This document shows, one piece after another, positions 10,271 to 17,867 of a stretch of 59,752 nucleotides of DNA. Source of the stretch: Streptomyces sp. AC512_CC834 (lineage in GTDB: Bacteria; Actinomycetota; Actinomycetes; Streptomycetales; Streptomycetaceae). Each line of letters begins with the position of its first letter. Position 1 is the first letter of the stretch. The stretch is from assembly GCF_019049325.1 (NCBI RefSeq), contig NZ_JAGMUO010000021.1:1-59752 (forward strand). Reading direction: 5' to 3'. A program made the translations under genes and the position numbers. The notes under the pieces were generated by a model. It was given only the letters and a program-made list of their open reading frames with translations, had not been told where the DNA came from and made no database searches.

Positions 10271-11806
10271 ATGACAGATGACGCCAAGGCGAGTGGGCTC
10301 TCGGACGAGGAACGGCTGGCCCAGCTCGGCTACACCCAGGTTCTGGCCCGCCGCATGTCGGCGTTCTCCAACTACGCGGTCTCCTTCACGATCATCTCGG
10401 TCCTCTCGGGCTGCCTGACCCTCTACCTGTTCGGCATGAACACGGGCGGCCCCGCCGTCATCACGTGGGGCTGGGTCGCCGTCGGCCTGATGACCCTCTT
10501 CGTCGGCCTGGCGATGGCCGAGATCTGCTCGGCGTACCCGACCTCGGCGGGCCTGTACTTCTGGGCACACCGCCTGGCCCCGCCCCGTACGGCGGCGGCC
10601 TGGGCCTGGTTCACGGGCTGGTTCAACGTACTGGGCCAGGTCGCGGTCACCGCCGGCATCGACTTCGGCGCCGCGTCCTTCCTGGGCGCCTACCTGAACC
10701 TGCAGTTCGACTTCGAGGTGACCCCGGGCCGCACGATCCTCCTCTTCGCCGGGATCCTGATCCTCCACGGTGTGCTGAACACCTTCGGCGTCCGCATCGT
10801 CGGCCTGCTGAACAGCGTCAGCGTCTGGTGGCACGTCCTCGGCGTCGCGGTCATCGTCGGCGCGCTGACCTTCGCCCCCGACCACCACCAGTCGGCGTCC
10901 TTCGTGTTCGGCGAGTTCGTCAACAACACCGGCTGGGGCAGCGGCGTCTACGTGGTCCTCATCGGTCTCCTGATGGCCCAGTACACCTTCACCGGCTACG
11001 ACGCCTCCGCCCACATGACCGAGGAGACGCACGACGCGTCCACGGCCGGCCCGAAGGGCATCGTCCGCTCCATCTGGACCTCCTGGATCGCGGGCTTCGT
11101 CCTTCTCCTCGGCTTCACCTTCGCCATCCAGTCCTACGAGGGCGCCCTGACGTCCCCGACCGGCGCACCACCCGCCCAGATCCTCCTCGACGCCCTCGGC
11201 GCGACGGCGGGCAAACTCCTGCTCCTCGTCGTCATCGGGGCTCAGCTCTTCTGCGGAATGGCGTCGGTGACGGCCAACAGCCGCATGATCTACGCCTTCT
11301 CCCGCGACGGCGCGCTGCCCTACTCCCACATCTGGCACTCCGTGAACCCGCGCACCCGCACGCCGGTCGCGGCGGTCTGGCTGGCGGCACTGGCCGCGCT
11401 GGTCCTGGGCCTGCCGTACCTGATCAACGTCACTGCATACGCCGCGGTGACGTCCATCGCGGTCATCGGCCTCTACATCGCCTACGTCATCCCGACCCTG
11501 CTGCGCCTGCGCAAGGGCGACGCCTTCGAACGCGGCCCGTGGCATCTGGGCCGCTGGTCCCAGGTGGTGGGCGTGGTGGCGGTGACGTGGGTCGGCGTCA
11601 TCACGGTCCTGTTCATGCTGCCCCAGGTCTCCCCGGTCACCTGGGAGACCTTCAACTACGCCCCGATCGCCGTCCTGGCCGTCCTCGGCTTCGCCGCCAC
11701 CTGGTGGCTGGCCTCGGCCCGTCACTGGTTCCTCAACCCCGACCACGAACGCACCCGAGCCCGCGCGGCCGCCCGCGCGAACGTCCCCGAGCCGGTGGAC
11801 CCGTAG
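10271..11806 (+). CDS. APC-superfamily amino acid permease
   Basis: 511 residues with about twelve hydrophobic segments and the APC pattern of an N-terminal GCLTLYLFGMNTGGPAV-type region. It most resembles the ACT/GABA-type permeases (wide-range amino acid or choline/GABA uptake). It sits in the cytoplasmic membrane and would import amino acids with protons. ATG at 10271; upstream it is separated from the helicase by a strong terminator, so it is probably a single-gene unit. The substrate cannot be fixed from sequence alone. Confidence 0.88.
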   Translation: MTDDAKASGLSDEERLAQLGYTQVLARRMSAFSNYAVSFTIISVLSGCLTLYLFGMNTGGPAVITWGWVAVGLMTLFVGLAMAEICSAYPTSAGLYFWAHRLAPPRTAAAWAWFTGWFNVLGQVAVTAGIDFGAASFLGAYLNLQFDFEVTPGRTILLFAGILILHGVLNTFGVRIVGLLNSVSVWWHVLGVAVIVGALTFAPDHHQSASFVFGEFVNNTGWGSGVYVVLIGLLMAQYTFTGYDASAHMTEETHDASTAGPKGIVRSIWTSWIAGFVLLLGFTFAIQSYEGALTSPTGAPPAQILLDALGATAGKLLLLVVIGAQLFCGMASVTANSRMIYAFSRDGALPYSHIWHSVNPRTRTPVAAVWLAALAALVLGLPYLINVTAYAAVTSIAVIGLYIAYVIPTLLRLRKGDAFERGPWHLGRWSQVVGVVAVTWVGVITVLFMLPQVSPVTWETFNYAPIAVLAVLGFAATWWLASARHWFLNPDHERTRARAAARANVPEPVDP

Positions 11807-11924
11807 CCCCGGCCCTCCACCACCCTCCGACGCGGCCGCCACCCGGATACCCGATCGGCGTCCCGGCCGCGTCGGGCTATGCTCGGTGTGGCAACATCAC
11901 GCAGCACCGCGCGACACAACGCCT

Positions 11925-11997
11925 GGGCCCTTAGCTCAATTGGCAGAGCAGTGGACTTTTAATCCATTGGTTGTGGGTTCGAGTCCCACAGGGCCTA
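11925..11997 (+). tRNA. tRNA-Lys (anticodon TTT), integration site of the island
   Basis: A cloverleaf with acceptor GGGCCCT/AGGGCCT (first pair G-T), T-loop TTCGAGT, anticodon loop CTTTTAA giving TTT, and discriminator A. Its 3' part (from 11953) is repeated exactly at 17009-17055, so this gene was the attachment site and the island restored its 3' end. Confidence 0.95.
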
Positions 11998-11999
11998 CC
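11953..11999 (+). repeat. Left att repeat (47 bp) of the tRNA-Lys island
   Basis: A 47-bp block from the anticodon arm through the 3' end of tRNA-Lys plus two bases. It is identical to 17009-17055 in the same orientation; flanking bases differ on both sides. Confidence 0.93.
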
Positions 12000-12001
12000 G
12001 A

Positions 12002-12028
12002 GGTCAGGGCCGTTTTGTGGCTCTGACC
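12002..12028 (+). terminator. Hairpin after tRNA-Lys, inside the island
   Basis: A 10-bp stem (12002-12011 with 12019-12028, containing a G-T pair) and 7-nt T-rich loop, directly after the tRNA. A second stem of 9 bp follows at 12038-12070. These would terminate the tRNA transcript and shield the convergent island gene. Confidence 0.6.
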
Positions 12029-12126
12029 AGCGGTTTCGTGGCCCCGACCAGTCCTCCTGGCCGGGGCCACGCCACGTGTGGAGTCCGTCTGCGTGAGCGG
12101 GTGTGCCAACAGGCAGCGTGGCTTGT

Positions 12127-12576
12127 TCAGCTGCCGCGTCCTTTCTTAGGGTTCGCCGCCCCAGGCGTGGTCCCCTTTGTGGTATCGAAGGCGTTGGTGA
12201 GACCGTCGAGGCGGTCGGCAAGTTCCCGGAGTCGATCCGCGTGTGCCATGAGGGAGTCGGAGAGGCGGCGCAAATCGTTGGAACTGTGCGGATGCCAGTC
12301 GCCATCCATCTCGACGTTCATGAAGGGGACGTGACCGGGTGGGCACTCGGTGAAGGGTCGCTGTTCGAAGCATGCACGCAGAACCACAGGCGTGCCACGG
12401 CTCGTTGATACTGTGAATTCGTGGTCAGGGCTCGCGTGCGTGATGTCGACGCGGTAGCCGCCGGGCTGATGCTCTCTCTCGCTTCCGGTACACCAGTCGG
12501 GCTCCCAGACGGTGACGGGCCCGTGGTCGCACGTGGGGACAGTTACTGTCCTGGACGAGTTGTCATGATCCGGCAT
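12127..12576 (-). CDS. DUF6907-like hypothetical protein
   Basis: 149 residues from the ATG at 12576, chosen because AAGGAA stands about nine bases upstream; 12603 is an alternative. The pattern CDHGPVTVWEPDWCTG, a following H/DITH segment and a C-terminal helix with repeated Leu/Ala/Arg resemble the actinobacterial DUF6907 family, common on plasmids and integrative elements. Paired Cys/His residues near the start could bind a metal. Function unknown. It is convergent with tRNA-Lys at the left end of the island. Confidence 0.6.
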   Translation of the reverse strand: MPDHDNSSRTVTVPTCDHGPVTVWEPDWCTGSEREHQPGGYRVDITHASPDHEFTVSTSRGTPVVLRACFEQRPFTECPPGHVPFMNVEMDGDWHPHSSNDLRRLSDSLMAHADRLRELADRLDGLTNAFDTTKGTTPGAANPKKGRGS

Positions 12577-12637
12577 GAGCGCATTCCTTGGTTCCGTGGT
12601 CATCGGCCCAGGCCGGCATTTGGGTGAGGACTCCGGC

Positions 12638-13393
12638 TCAGTCTTCGTTCAGGAGTTCAGCCGCGGCCTTCGGATCCATGAGGGTCGACCAGGCTTGCTC
12701 GGCGGGAAGAAGAGAGCGGCTGGGGAGGGCGTACTCGGGGTACCAGGCGGTAGGGTCGCAGCCGGGGACATGGCGCAGTATGACCGCGATGAGGTCGTCG
12801 GGTACGGAGCCGGTGATGCGCACCGCAGCATAGGTCTCATGGCCGTCGTCGGCGCGTACGAGGATGCCGAGGCGGAAAGCGGGAAAGTCGGTGGCGTGCT
12901 CATGGCCGTCGTGCAGTGATCCACGAGCCAGCTCCCGGACAGCCGCAGCGAGATCGCGGACGAGCCGGGCACCGGCCTCGAGTTGGTAGCGATCACGGTC
13001 GTTCTGGTCGGGGACGAGATGCCCGACGTACGTCGCGGTGCTCAGGGGCTGGCGGTTGTTGGCGTTGTAGTGGGCTCGTGCGGCCCTCGCGGTCGTCTCC
13101 AGGGCTGAGTAGAAGTCGTCTGGTGAACCATCCTCGCGCTGCCCAGCAGCGATCAGCCAGGGCAGATCCTCGTCGGTCCAGACTGCTCCGCGCCAGCGTT
13201 GGACCTTGACCTTGAAGAGCACCTCATCATCGATCGATCGGATGCGCTCATGCCCGGCCCCGTCGTCGGCGAAGTGTTCCCGGGCCTTGGCCAAGATCGG
13301 ATGATCCAGTTCGTCGAGCGGTTCCCGGGCTGACGGCAGTGGTAGCTTCAAGTCCTCGCGGAGCGCGCGGAGGGTAGGTCGAGCGGGCCGCAC
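12638..13393 (-). CDS. Unknown protein, downstream partner of the RHH gene
   Basis: 251 residues, GTG start three bases after the stop of the ribbon-helix-helix gene, so the two are co-transcribed and probably translationally coupled. I do not recognise a family. The middle (about residues 95-160) is helical and Ala/Arg/Leu-rich; the N-terminal third holds a VLFKVKVQRWRGAVW segment. The length exceeds common toxins such as ParE, VapC or MazF and none of their motifs is seen. The two-gene layout with an upstream palindrome resembles a toxin-antitoxin or regulator-partner module (inference). Confidence 0.6.
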   Translation of the reverse strand: MRPARPTLRALREDLKLPLPSAREPLDELDHPILAKAREHFADDGAGHERIRSIDDEVLFKVKVQRWRGAVWTDEDLPWLIAAGQREDGSPDDFYSALETTARAARAHYNANNRQPLSTATYVGHLVPDQNDRDRYQLEAGARLVRDLAAAVRELARGSLHDGHEHATDFPAFRLGILVRADDGHETYAAVRITGSVPDDLIAVILRHVPGCDPTAWYPEYALPSRSLLPAEQAWSTLMDPKAAAELLNED

Positions 13394-13396
13394 GGA

Positions 13397-13693
13397 TCAG
13401 TCGTCCTCGCCTACTCCGCCGAGTTCCTTGATCCGCTCCGGTGACAGTCCGGTGAGCAGTGAGACGCTCGATTCCACAGATCCGTCCAGCTTGCGCATCT
13501 TCTCCAACATGCTGGCCCGAACCTCCTCACGGCGGATCTCCAAGTAGGTTCGGACGGCCTCGGCGACCAGGTCCTTCTTCGTCATCCCCAGAAAATGGGC
13601 GCCGTCCGCGATCAGCTCGTCTATGGCTGCATCGACTTTCAACGGTGCTGTCGTCCGGTTTGTCCGGCTACGGGCTTCCTCTGTGATCCTCAT
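13397..13693 (-). CDS. Ribbon-helix-helix-type regulator (antitoxin-like)
   Basis: 98 residues from the ATG at 13693 (GTG at 13699 possible). The segment around TTAPLKVDAAIDELIADGA and MTKKDLVAEAVRTYLE has the strand-helix-helix pattern of RHH DNA-binding proteins, followed by an Arg/Glu-rich helix. Such proteins bind palindromes as dimers and often repress their own operon. A 16-bp inverted repeat at 13709-13724 overlaps the likely -10 box just upstream. It is first in a two-gene operon with 12638-13393. Confidence 0.65.
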   Translation of the reverse strand: MRITEEARSRTNRTTAPLKVDAAIDELIADGAHFLGMTKKDLVAEAVRTYLEIRREEVRASMLEKMRKLDGSVESSVSLLTGLSPERIKELGGVGEDD

Positions 13694-13708
13694 GCTCACG
13701 CTCTCTAT

Positions 13709-13724
13709 AGTACCGGAAGGTACT
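13709..13724 (-). promoter_or_regulatory. Operator palindrome of the RHH gene pair
   Basis: AGTACC-GGAA-GGTACT, perfect 6-bp arms, about 15 bases upstream of the RHH ATG. On the minus strand the right arm runs into TACTAT, a good -10 box, so binding here would block the promoter. It is AT-rich compared with its surroundings. Confidence 0.6.
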
Positions 13725-14114
13725 CCTATTCTTCTCTACTTTCGAATGATAGGTGGACAGCGAAGCGCCTGCTCGACCTGCGTGTTGGTCTCGATAGACA
13801 CGGCGCTCGTCCCGTCGGCGGACCACCTCGCGTCGGTGCGGGCCTCGGGCCGCTGAACTGGGCGAGGCCGCTCTCGTGGTCGAGCCCGAAGTGCGACTGC
13901 AGGTTGGTGGGGTCGCGTGAGTGCTCGCAGGTGCGCTTCTGTCGCCCAGGGCGCGGCCAGCGAGTGCACGATGGGCTGCGTCGTCCGGATGGCCGCCTGC
14001 GCGTCCCACTCTGGCCGCCGCGCCATCCGGGTGGCGCCGAGACACCAGGCCATGCGGCCTCCGCGCATGAGAAAGGCCCCAGCCGTGCGGCGGGGGCGGA
14101 GAGGCGGGCAGCAG
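13725..14114. other. Island stretch without a recognisable gene
   Basis: About 390 bases. All six frames contain fair-sized open stretches, but none has a ribosome site, consistent GC3 or a family I recognise. This stretch may be decayed coding sequence, and is the likeliest place for a lost integrase or regulator, though I see no tyrosine- or serine-recombinase motif. Confidence 0.4.
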
Positions 14115-14522
14115 CTACGCGGTGAGCCTGATCCGTTCCACGTGGGAGTAGGTGCGGGTCGCGATGGTCACCTGGAAGTCCGGGGAGACATCGAGGAGGC
14201 CGAGGGACTTCTGGACGATGCCGGCCATGTCGTCCGTGCCCGGGGGTGTCGGTGGACACCGCCACATCGAAGGTGACCGTGTCGTCGCTGACCGGGCCGT
14301 ACTGTTCGCGGTGACCTTCCCCTGACTCTGTGCCGGGCCCTGCGGGGTGCCGAAAGGCATGCCAGTGCTCCTGTTCTCGTTGATCCAGGTTGCGGTGACG
14401 CGGATGGTGATCCCGTTGGTGATGCTGTCCGTGGCGGTGCGGAGCGTGACGGCACCAGTCCGTGCCGTCGAGGTCCTCAGCTCAACAACGGCCAAGACGG
14501 TAGGCGGCCAGCGCGAAGCCAC
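14115..14522 (-). pseudogene. Small unknown gene with two compensating frameshifts
   Basis: An open frame of 135 codons from GTG 14522, ending in a natural-looking segment MAGIVQKSLGLLDVSPDF. In the middle (about 14236-14295) codon bias moves for some 20 codons into another frame that reads GPVSDDTVTFDVAVSTDTPG, with much higher GC3. A one-base loss near 14297 and a one-base gain near 14240 would explain it. Either the protein has a scrambled 20-residue patch or the assembly has two indels. It is divergent from the EACC1-like gene, about 95 bases away. Function unknown; no family recognised. Confidence 0.45.
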
Positions 14523-14616
14523 GCGTAGAGGGGCGGTTCTCTGGAGAACCCACCGCTGCACGGTCACTGCCAGTAAGGTGCTCTGGACACAAGGCAGAGA
14601 TCGCGGGACGTGGGGA

Positions 14617-15036
14617 ATGAGTAAGACCGTACGGCTGGAGTTGATGGGGCTTTCAGACACCGATGACGACGAACTCCTCAGCTTGGGCAGCCAACTGCGC
14701 CGCTCTCTCCTCGAACTCGATGTGACAGACGTACAGTTGGCGCGTTCCCGCAGTGATGTCCCGGCAGGGGCGAAGAGTGGTGAAGTGATCGCTGCCGGAG
14801 CGGTTGCTGTCACCGCCGCCCCTTTGGTCCTGCGGCAGGTGCTCAAGTTTGCCGAGATTTGGTTGCAGAACCGTCCAGTTCGCGGCATCAAGGTGGAACT
14901 GGACGGCCGCACGATCGAGTTGAGTGACTCTTCGGATGTTGAGCGGGAACGGCTGATCGACGCCTTCCTGGCCCATGGCGGGGCACCCGACGAAGATGAA
15001 ACTGGCACTGTGCAGCCGCAGCCCTCGGCCTCATGA
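14617..15036 (+). CDS. EACC1-like effector-associated component
   Basis: 139 residues. An N-terminal alpha/beta part (MSKTVRLELMGLSDTDDDEL) comes before a segment DVPAGAKSGE, a hydrophobic helix AAGAVAVTAAPLVLRQVLKF, then WLQNRPVRGIKVELDGRTIEL. This order matches what I recall of Effector-Associated Constant Component 1 (EACC1), a small protein paired with caspase, trypsin or other effectors in actinobacterial NTP-dependent conflict systems. Its stop overlaps the caspase start by four bases (ATGA), so translation is coupled. It probably scaffolds or restrains the effector (inference). The first ATG with GGGG just ahead is 14617. Confidence 0.72.
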   Translation: MSKTVRLELMGLSDTDDDELLSLGSQLRRSLLELDVTDVQLARSRSDVPAGAKSGEVIAAGAVAVTAAPLVLRQVLKFAEIWLQNRPVRGIKVELDGRTIELSDSSDVERERLIDAFLAHGGAPDEDETGTVQPQPSAS

Positions 15037-16880
15037 CCGCCCAGGCATTGGGCGATGGCCACCGTAGGGCTCTGCTCATCGGCACGGGAACATACGACCA
15101 CCCGGAACTTCCCAAGCTGCTGTCTCCGGAGGCGGACTGCGCTGGATTGACCGAGGTTCTGCGTGATCCAGAGATTGGCCAGTTCGAGGTCCAACAACTG
15201 GTCGACGCCGATCGGTCCATGCTGGAGCGAGCGATCGAGGAGTTCTTCCTCACCGCGCGACGGGATGACGTCTGTCTGCTGTACTTCTCGTGCCACGGGG
15301 TCAGAAACCGCAGCGACAAGCTCTACTTTGCCGTTCGGAACACCGATCCGGAGCGCCCCGCGCACTCGGCGATCTCCGCGAGCTTCGTCCACGACATGAT
15401 GGATGAGTGCCGTGCCCGCAGCGTTGTCGTGGTGGTGGACTGCTGCTACAGCGGATTGTTCATTCCTGGCGCCAAGGGGAGTGAATCGGCAGGCTTCGAA
15501 GAGGTACTGGCTGGCCATGGCCGTGTCATCGTCACTGCTGGCACCCGGATGCAGCGAGCCTGGGAAGGGGATCACTCCGCCGCGGAGACGCCTGCACTCT
15601 CGCGCTTCACCTCAGCGATCGTCGAAGGCTTGCGCAGTGGTGACGCCGACCTCAATGACGATGGTCTTGTCACCCTTCAGGAGTTGTTCAAGTACACCTC
15701 TGAGCGGCTCCACCTGGAGGGGGTCAAACAGACGCCGCGGATGGGTGGCGAGATGCAGTACGACATACCGCTGGCCAGGGTGAAGAAAAAGCGTCGGCAG
15801 CGGTCTTCGCGTACCAACAAGAAGACGCCGAGCCGTCGGACTGCCGGCCCGTCCCTCACCCGTCGAGTTGTAGTGCCCTGGCGGGTTTCGGCCGCTTCCG
15901 GCTCCGCTCGTCAGCCCGTCCTGTCCGACGACACCTTGGTAGTGCACGAAAAGTACAGCCTGCACGTGTTCGACGCCGAGTCCCGCCGCCGGTACCCGCT
16001 GATTCAGACGAACTATCCTGGCAGCGCTGTCTTCCACAGTGGCACTGCCTACTTCCCAGGCCCGGGTAGCTTGCTGCGAAGCGTCGATCTGCGAACGGGG
16101 AAACCCCGTCGGTCTGCCCGGCTGCAAGTCTGTGACGGTCTTCTAAGCATCTCCGCAGATACTCTGTACGCACCGAGCCCGGACGGCTCCCTGTACTCGA
16201 TCGATGTCCGGTCCGATGGCGTTCGCTGGTCACAAGGGTTGGGGCAACCAGCTGTCTGCTGCCCTCCTGAAGTGGCCGCAGGCAGTGTGATCGTCATGAC
16301 TGAGGAGCCCCGGCCTCTGGGTGACACTACGGACTCCGTGGAGAAGGGCGTCCAGGCGGTCCTGGAAGCCACAGGCCAACCAAACTGGTCTTACCGGCCC
16401 GAAAGGCCGCTTTCCGGAGAATGGGCTGTCACCGACTCCGGCATCTACTTGGTCCAAGAGGTCGATCTCTCTCGCCAGAGGATTGTCGCCGTCGACCCGA
16501 CGAACGGTGAACCGCTGTGGCGGTTCGATGCAGCCGCCAACCTCGCTGTCGCTCCGGCTGCGGTGAGGGGATTGGTGGTGTTCGGTGATGTGGACAACCG
16601 GCTTGTCGCCCTCGATGCAAAGAGCGGTGCCCGGCTATGGGAACGGAAGACCAAAGGGCGTGTTCTCACCCGGCCGTTTGCGGTAGGCGACACGCTCTTC
16701 ACTGCTGACCGTGCGGCGACGTTGACAGCTTGGAGACTCCCCGTCGGCCGAAAGCTCCGCTCTTACGACGTGCTTCTGAGCGCTGACCGCCAAGGGGCCC
16801 CAGCCTGTACCAATGACTGGATATACCTGACAGACTCCCACGGGGATATGCACGCCTTGCCTACGAAACTTCGTGCGTGA
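15033..16880 (+). CDS. Caspase-family protease fused to a PQQ/WD-like beta-propeller
   Basis: 615 residues. Residues 10-245 form a caspase/metacaspase (peptidase C14) domain: RRALLIGTGTY opens it, the catalytic His is H88 in YFSCHGVR and the catalytic Cys C138 in DCCYSG. A perfect EF-hand loop pattern (DLNDDGLVTLQE, 206-217) suggests calcium dependence. A basic linker (about 249-278) joins it to a C-terminal repeat region (279-615) of about seven blades with repeated DTLY/LYSID/GEPLW-type motifs like PQQ propellers. There is no signal peptide or membrane helix, so it is cytoplasmic. Likely role: a sensor-activated protease causing cell death or dormancy in biological conflict (inference). Confidence 0.85.
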   Translation: MTAQALGDGHRRALLIGTGTYDHPELPKLLSPEADCAGLTEVLRDPEIGQFEVQQLVDADRSMLERAIEEFFLTARRDDVCLLYFSCHGVRNRSDKLYFAVRNTDPERPAHSAISASFVHDMMDECRARSVVVVVDCCYSGLFIPGAKGSESAGFEEVLAGHGRVIVTAGTRMQRAWEGDHSAAETPALSRFTSAIVEGLRSGDADLNDDGLVTLQELFKYTSERLHLEGVKQTPRMGGEMQYDIPLARVKKKRRQRSSRTNKKTPSRRTAGPSLTRRVVVPWRVSAASGSARQPVLSDDTLVVHEKYSLHVFDAESRRRYPLIQTNYPGSAVFHSGTAYFPGPGSLLRSVDLRTGKPRRSARLQVCDGLLSISADTLYAPSPDGSLYSIDVRSDGVRWSQGLGQPAVCCPPEVAAGSVIVMTEEPRPLGDTTDSVEKGVQAVLEATGQPNWSYRPERPLSGEWAVTDSGIYLVQEVDLSRQRIVAVDPTNGEPLWRFDAAANLAVAPAAVRGLVVFGDVDNRLVALDAKSGARLWERKTKGRVLTRPFAVGDTLFTADRAATLTAWRLPVGRKLRSYDVLLSADRQGAPACTNDWIYLTDSHGDMHALPTKLRA

Positions 16881-17008
16881 GCGATGCGTGAGCGGATGGA
16901 GTGGCACGGGCTGATTCGGCGCGAACCCGAGTATCACGTGAGTGTGCTCCGGCCTTGATGGTTCTGGACTCCGAAGCGGCTCTCGGACTCGCCCCTATAT
17001 CTCGGCCA

Positions 17009-17055
17009 GGACTTTTAATCCATTGGTTGTGGGTTCGAGTCCCACAGGGCCTACC
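17009..17055 (+). repeat. Right att repeat (47 bp) of the tRNA-Lys island
   Basis: An exact copy of 11953-11999. The 5' half of the tRNA is absent, so this is not a gene. Confidence 0.93.
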
Positions 17056-17059
17056 CGTC

Positions 17060-17094
17060 GGCCCCCAGCTCACAGCAGGACTGAGCTGGGGGCC
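17060..17094 (+). terminator. Displaced original tRNA-Lys terminator
   Basis: A 13-bp perfect stem GGCCCCCAGCTCA/TGAGCTGGGGGCC (17060-17072 with 17082-17094) five bases beyond the right repeat. Its position relative to the tRNA end marks it as the pre-insertion terminator. Confidence 0.75.
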
Positions 17095-17185
17095 TGTCCG
17101 TTCTGCTCACCCGTCATGATCGTTGCCTGGCCCGTTGCCGGCCCGCCTCCGACCAGGTACGGAGGCGGGCCGCGATGCTAGACGC

Positions 17186-17314
17186 TCACGGCTTGGGCGG
17201 GGTGACGAACCCCCGCACCGGTCGTGGTCCCTGCGGGTCACGCGGTGTGGGCTGCTGCGAGCGCTTCCACGCCGCCACCAGCTCCGCGTAGCGCGGGTCG
17301 ATCCATTCGGACAC
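17186..17314 (-). CDS. Small hypothetical protein (42 aa)
   Basis: Starts at GTG 17314, preceded by GGGAGG at ideal spacing, and reads MSEWIDPRYAELVAAWKR then a Pro/Arg-rich tail ending TPPKP. It follows the truncated gene 17326-17664 on the same strand by 11 bases. Its last 12-15 codons are echoed in decayed form at 18102-18147. Function unknown. Confidence 0.5.
   Translation of the reverse strand: MSEWIDPRYAELVAAWKRSQQPTPRDPQGPRPVRGFVTPPKP
17205..17251. repeat. Repeat shared with 18102-18147 (about 85 percent)
   Basis: 47 bases encoding the C-terminus of the 42-aa protein on the minus strand (DPQGPRPVRGFV). The counterpart at 18102-18147 reads DPQEPRTVRGSC with one missing base. It indicates a second, lost copy of this small gene next to the kinase cluster. 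Confidence 0.6.
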
Positions 17315-17325
17315 GGTGCCTCCCT

Positions 17326-17664
17326 TCACGGGCAGGCCATGCCACGGGGCTTCGGCTGGGCCGTGATGATGATGGTGCACTCCGGGGCGTGCCGGCACTT
17401 CGCCGCCACCGATACGAGGGTTTCGTCGGACGGCGGCCCCCACAGCTCCGGGTCCGCGTCCCAGCCGAGCGCCGCGATCGTCTGGCGGGTCCGGACCAGG
17501 ATCGGCGGGTCGTAGCTGGTGGGGTCGTAGCCCGGGGAGTGGTGCACGAACGCGCCCTTGCCTCCGAGTCGCTCGCACAGCTCGGCGTACGTGACGGTGT
17601 GCAGGAGCAGGGCGTGCCAGCCTTCGTCGACGATCCGCGACGGGGCCAGGTCCACGCCAGGGTT
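17326..17664 (-). pseudogene. 5'-truncated gene fragment (glycine-rich-domain-protein-like)
   Basis: From the junction at 17664 the minus strand reads NPGVDLAPSRIVDEGWHALL, then HTVTYAELCERLGGKGAFVHH and a C-terminus ending in KPRGMACP. The VDEGWH...HT..Y..LC pattern is typical of Streptomyces proteins annotated as glycine-rich domain-containing. The N-terminal half is missing: upstream of 17664 the sequence changes abruptly to the 3' part of another gene on the other strand. Confidence 0.6.
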
Positions 17665-17861
17665 TGCACACCGACCTGGCTCGTGCGTGGTGGCAGTGGG
17701 GCAAGCCCGAACAGACCGCCCATGAACTGCTGGCAGCACTACGAGTCAGCCCTGGAGAGGTCCGCGACCGTCCCGCGATCAGGGTGATCGTTTCTGACTT
17801 GAGCTCTCGGCATCCTCGTACGTCTGGTGTCCGCGAATTGACGCTCGCTGTTTCCCACTGA
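17664..17861 (+). pseudogene. 5'-truncated XRE/TPR-type regulator fragment
   Basis: Begins exactly at the junction 17664 and reads HTDLARAWWQWGKPEQTAHE through VSPGEVRDRPAIRVIVSDLS to a natural stop at 17861. This is the usual C-terminus of Streptomyces helix-turn-helix regulators with TPR-like tails. The DNA-binding half is gone. It shares its breakpoint with the minus-strand fragment 17326-17664, so a single deletion removed the 5' ends of two divergent genes. Confidence 0.6.
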
Positions 17862-17867
17862 AGTTCG

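Larger units (their letters stand above)
11953..17055. mobile_element. 5.06-kb genomic island in tRNA-Lys, no integrase visible
   Basis: The island runs between 47-bp direct repeats of the tRNA-Lys 3' half. The hairpin just past the right repeat (17060-17094) looks like the tRNA's original terminator, now displaced 5 kb, which supports insertion. Cargo: DUF6907-like protein, RHH/unknown pair, a small minus-strand ORF, and the EACC1-like and caspase-propeller pair. Cargo genes are visibly less GC-rich at third codon positions than their neighbours. I see no integrase, excisionase, relaxase or replication gene, so the element is non-autonomous or degenerate. Confidence 0.85.

Noticed and set aside
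13725..14114. Possible integrase remnant on the island
   Set aside because: No frame shows R-H-R-Y tyrosine recombinase or serine recombinase motifs; left as an unassigned stretch.
14347..14616. N-terminal extension of the EACC1-like protein
   Set aside because: It overlaps the divergent small ORF, lacks a ribosome site and has poor codon bias; ATG 14617 fits the family length.
17009..17055. Second tRNA-Lys gene
   Set aside because: Only the 3' half from the anticodon arm on is present; no acceptor 5' strand or D arm.
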